Source of the DNA: Bremia lactucae
Lineage: Eukaryota > Oomycota > Peronosporomycetes > Peronosporales > Peronosporaceae
Direction: 5' to 3'
NCBI RefSeq assembly: GCF_004359215.1
Contig: NC_090624.1
Span: forward strand, 1,474,646 to 1,494,320
Length of the DNA: 19,675 nucleotides
Made by a program: the position numbers and the translations under genes. Each line of letters begins with the position of its first letter. Within the stretch, counting starts at the first letter, position 1. Positions 17,566 through 19,675 of the stretch are shown one piece after another. The notes below the pieces were generated by a model. That model had not been told where the DNA came from. It searched no databases and saw only the letters and a program-made list of their open reading frames with translations.

Positions 17566-17790
17566 TCGAAGACGAGGACTCGCCACAGAGCAGGGATTTC
17601 AATATACAAAGGCCGCGCGACCGACTCGCTCACGTGAGAGTCGCCTTCTGGCAGTAACTTCTTCCTTTCAAAATGGCGTTTGAGGAAACCGTGCAAAATC
17701 CAGCCCCAACCGCCCAAGCTGACTGTCTGCACGTGTCTCAAAAAAAGCAATCGTTTGGACAGGGAGGGATTTTATAAGTAATCAAGAAGG
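17566..17790 (-). promoter_or_regulatory. Upstream region of the flippase gene with two CACGTG sites
   Basis: CACGTG occurs at 17631-17636, inside the palindrome CTCACGTGAG (17629-17638), and again at 17730-17735. Both are within 170 bp of the start codon. A TTATAAAA-like box reads on the minus strand near 17770. CACGTG is a bHLH/bZIP-type E/G-box core; use as a regulatory site is inferred from position only. Confidence 0.35.
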
Positions 17791-18821
17791 GAATTGAAAA
17801 CAATCGTTTCAAATAGTGCCCTTTTACAAGAGAAACTTTAGAATTTGGGTGGCAGAAGATTTGTCCTGTTGACCGTTTTGGAATAAGCCACGAAATTGCG
17901 GTAGAGGAATTATTACATTTGAAAGGAACCTACGTTTGACTTGAGCCATCTGGCTCCCTTGGAATGATTATCTTCAACACGAAATTTGAATGAGGATTAG
18001 ATAAAAATTGCCTTTTTGCTCATAAAATGCAGTTAAAGCTTCTGGAGGTCTAACGTTTTAACTGAATCGGACATTTCTGTCTTATAAATCATTCTGATTA
18101 AAGCAAATTGATTTTTTTGTCTTTTAGATTGTTCTTTATGGAATGTACCCAAAAATGCATAAGCTACGGCTAAGATAGCCGCAGTATAGGGCGCGATACC
18201 CGCTTTACTAGCTTAAATTTGGACGATATTAAGGCTACGACCTCCGTCGAGGCAATAACGAGCATATAGAAACGAAAAACTGATAGAAAATTACATATCT
18301 TTGTTTGCTTGGTGGTCAGTGTTTCAAAAGTTAGTTTAGTCTTAATAGTAAATAATCATGTTCGGCGACTTCCGTTTATTAGCCGTATATTCGCGAGCCG
18401 TCTCGATTTGATTATCAATAATCTTCATTAAATTATTCAGCCTTATAATTTTGCATTTTTAATAGCTGCTCAACCTTCAATATTCGAATACAAGTCGTTT
18501 AAACAAAAAGTCTAACCAGGGGCTGTATCTCCGTGCACGCAAGTGTATTGTGTACGGTGCATCATCTTTGGCGCTGACGGAATATGCTACGCGCTTGTCG
18601 AGTACGAAAATGCCGTAGCCCGATACATTTGGAGCTTCGCGCCGGCCACACATAAGAGGCTAGGGCTAAATTCGCAAGTGGCGTAGATGCATAAGCCGAA
18701 ATTTGAATCCGTTGGCAAATTCGCATATGCGAACAAAGGTAGGTGCTCGCCCATTTGTAGAGTTTGAGCCACCCGTGCTCAGTCTATCGGAGCCGTAGGT
18801 CTTATCTCGATCGAGGTAGCC
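17790..18821. other. AT-rich intergenic DNA with no recognised gene
   Basis: About 1 kb between the flippase promoter and the plus-strand retroelement copy. The longest open frame, 61 codons (18772-18587, minus), resembles nothing I know. Small dyads occur, for example CGGCTAAGATAGCCG near 18169 and the perfect palindrome TTCGCATATGCGAA at 18720-18733. From about 18530 base composition becomes less AT-rich, which may mark old repeat DNA, but I cannot assign it. Confidence 0.5.
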
Positions 18822-19233
18822 TGTAACGGTCTAAAGTTGCCCTAATGTTACACAATTCCCGTTAAGTACACTTTGTGTGAAGGGAATGGTCAATTACTTA
18901 AATAAAGTAATTAGACCCACCACTCGGGTGTCGTTCACATTTGTGACCAACCCTTGAGTTTGTGATGCACATAGGTGCATTCACATTAGGAGGGATGATG
19001 GCTAGCGTCATCCGTGATGACGGCTAGTGTAACGGGCTAAAGTTGCCCTAATGTTACACAGTCCCCGTAAAGTACACTTGGTGTACTTAAGGGGATGGTC
19101 AATCACTAATAATAGTAATTAGACAACACTCGGGCGTGGTGCACATTTGTGACCAACCCTTGTGGATGCGATGCACATGGGTGCATTCACATTAGGAGGG
19201 ATGGCGCCCAGCGTCATTCGTGATGACGGCTAG
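18822..19233 (+). repeat. Two tandem diverged 206-bp U3 units
   Basis: Unit 1 (18822-19027) and unit 2 (19028 to about 19233) share blocks such as CTAAAGTTGCCCTAATGTTA, CATTTGTGACCAACCCTTG and GGTGCATTCACATTAGGAGG at a spacing near 206 bp. They differ by scattered substitutions and small indels. Each unit contains a C-run/G-run hairpin. In unit 2 (19062-19095) it is long and strong, with inner arms AAGTACAC/GTGTACTT. In unit 1 it is shorter. Confidence 0.85.
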
Positions 19234-19579
19234 CGTCATCCGTTACGCAATGTATCTAGGAAAATACGCTCGCAATACATATTAAGTGTCATCTATAGAG
19301 ATGGCATTTTAATTGGTAAAAATAGGTATTCATATTTGATACGATCTAATATAAATCAGTCTGAAAACTAGTTTCTACTTAGTGAGTGCGCACGAGGAGC
19401 CGGATTACCGCTCCCGTGACGACACCTAACCAGAGTACTTAGTGTGTTGGGTGAGGTCGCTTGCGCGCCCACCACAACTACCTCACTGCACGCAAGAGAA
19501 GCAGGTTTAACCGCTTCCTCGCTGTGCTAGGGTGTGTGTCTTAATAGAGCGTGGCCGCATTACGACGTGCCCGCATACA
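18822..19579 (+). repeat. 5' LTR of the right-hand family A copy, with duplicated U3
   Basis: The right boundary is TACA at 19576-19579, followed by the PBS. The left boundary is TGTAACG, which occurs twice: at 18822 (TGTAACGGT) and at 19028 (TGTAACGGG). The LTR is therefore 758 bp if the first is used and 552 bp if the second is. The TGTA/TACA ends and the family-wide TGTAACG start match the LTR of element B. Confidence 0.7.
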
Positions 19580-19581
19580 CT

Positions 19582-19593
19582 TGGTAGCACTTG
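19582..19593 (+). other. Primer-binding site of the right-hand family A copy
   Basis: TGGTAGCACTTG, two bases after the LTR end. Its first eight bases resemble the complement of some initiator-Met tRNA 3' ends, but the remainder does not clearly match, so the primer is not assigned. Confidence 0.5.
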
Positions 19594-19635
19594 AAATCCC
19601 TCACACGACCCGCATCTCTGCGTGTGTACGTGAGG

Positions 19636-19675
19636 ATGAGCCTCAATATTGATTGGGCTCGTTTTCCCCACCTCT
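19636..19675 (+). CDS. gag start of the right-hand family A copy (13 codons, runs off the edge)
   Basis: ATG at 19636 opens MSLNIDWARFPHL. This is identical to the gag start of element A except for one residue (Arg for Tyr), so it confirms the gag start at 5296 there. Nothing further is visible. Confidence 0.7.
   Translation, partial: MSLNIDWARFPHL

Larger units (their letters stand above)
18822..19675 (+). mobile_element. Second copy of retrotransposon family A, 5' end (LTR, PBS, gag start)
   Basis: Plus-strand copy of the family seen at 826-5637. It has an LTR ending TACA at 19579, a two-base spacer, a PBS at 19582-19593 and a gag ATG at 19636 reading MSLNIDWARFPHL to the window edge. It lies in inverted orientation to element A, with both 5' LTRs facing the gene island. 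The short gag part visible is intact. Confidence 0.88.

Noticed and set aside
18587..18772. 61-codon minus-strand frame in the intergenic region
   Set aside because: It is short, shows no recognisable motif and has no neighbouring support, so it is not called as a gene.

Overview
The window is a eukaryotic nuclear segment that looks like an oomycete genome (Peronosporales: a downy mildew or Phytophthora-like species). The reasons are compact genes with long single exons and 60-70 nt introns, short intergenic gaps, an ankyrin-histone deacetylase fusion, a GPI-type cysteine-rich orphan, and decayed Ty3/Gypsy elements of the oomycete type packed against a gene island. The species cannot be fixed from the sequence alone.

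Layout. Positions 1-5637 are retrotransposon DNA, all reading on the minus strand. Element A, a degenerate Ty3/Gypsy copy, runs from a truncated 5' LTR (5353-5637) through gag, protease, reverse transcriptase, RNase H and integrase down to 826. There it is cut by a second LTR element, B. B has a complete LTR at 370-825 with 10-bp terminal inverted repeats (TGTAACGGGG...CCCCGTTACA), a primer-binding site and the start of an open gag that leaves the window at base 1. Positions 18822-19675 hold the 5' end of another copy of family A on the plus strand. The two A copies therefore lie in inverted orientation on either side of a gene island of about 12 kb.

The island holds five host genes. (1) A zuotin/DNAJC2-type J-protein (5846-7108, +), a ribosome-associated Hsp40. 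(2) A heat-shock-factor-type transcription factor (7734-8899, -) with a 62-nt intron inside its DNA-binding domain, convergent with the J-protein gene. (3) An ankyrin-repeat class II-like histone deacetylase (9422-11974, +), divergent from the HSF gene across a 522-bp promoter that carries a perfect CCAAT/ATTGG palindrome. (4) A secreted, probably GPI-anchored, 14-cysteine protein of unknown function (12070-13407, +). (5) A P4-ATPase lipid flippase (13554-17565, -). Its true C-terminus lies in a second exon behind a 70-nt intron, and that exon carries the GFAFS motif typical of Drs2/ATP8A flippase tails.

Three of the adjacent genes (ribosome-associated chaperone, HSF regulator, deacetylase) have products that meet in protein folding and stress transcription, but co-regulation is only inferred. 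The most unusual structural signal is a large excess of short perfect inverted repeats in the retroelement DNA. It is strongest at 11-440 and includes a perfect 31-bp dyad in element A (2486-2552) that looks like a template-switch inverted duplication.
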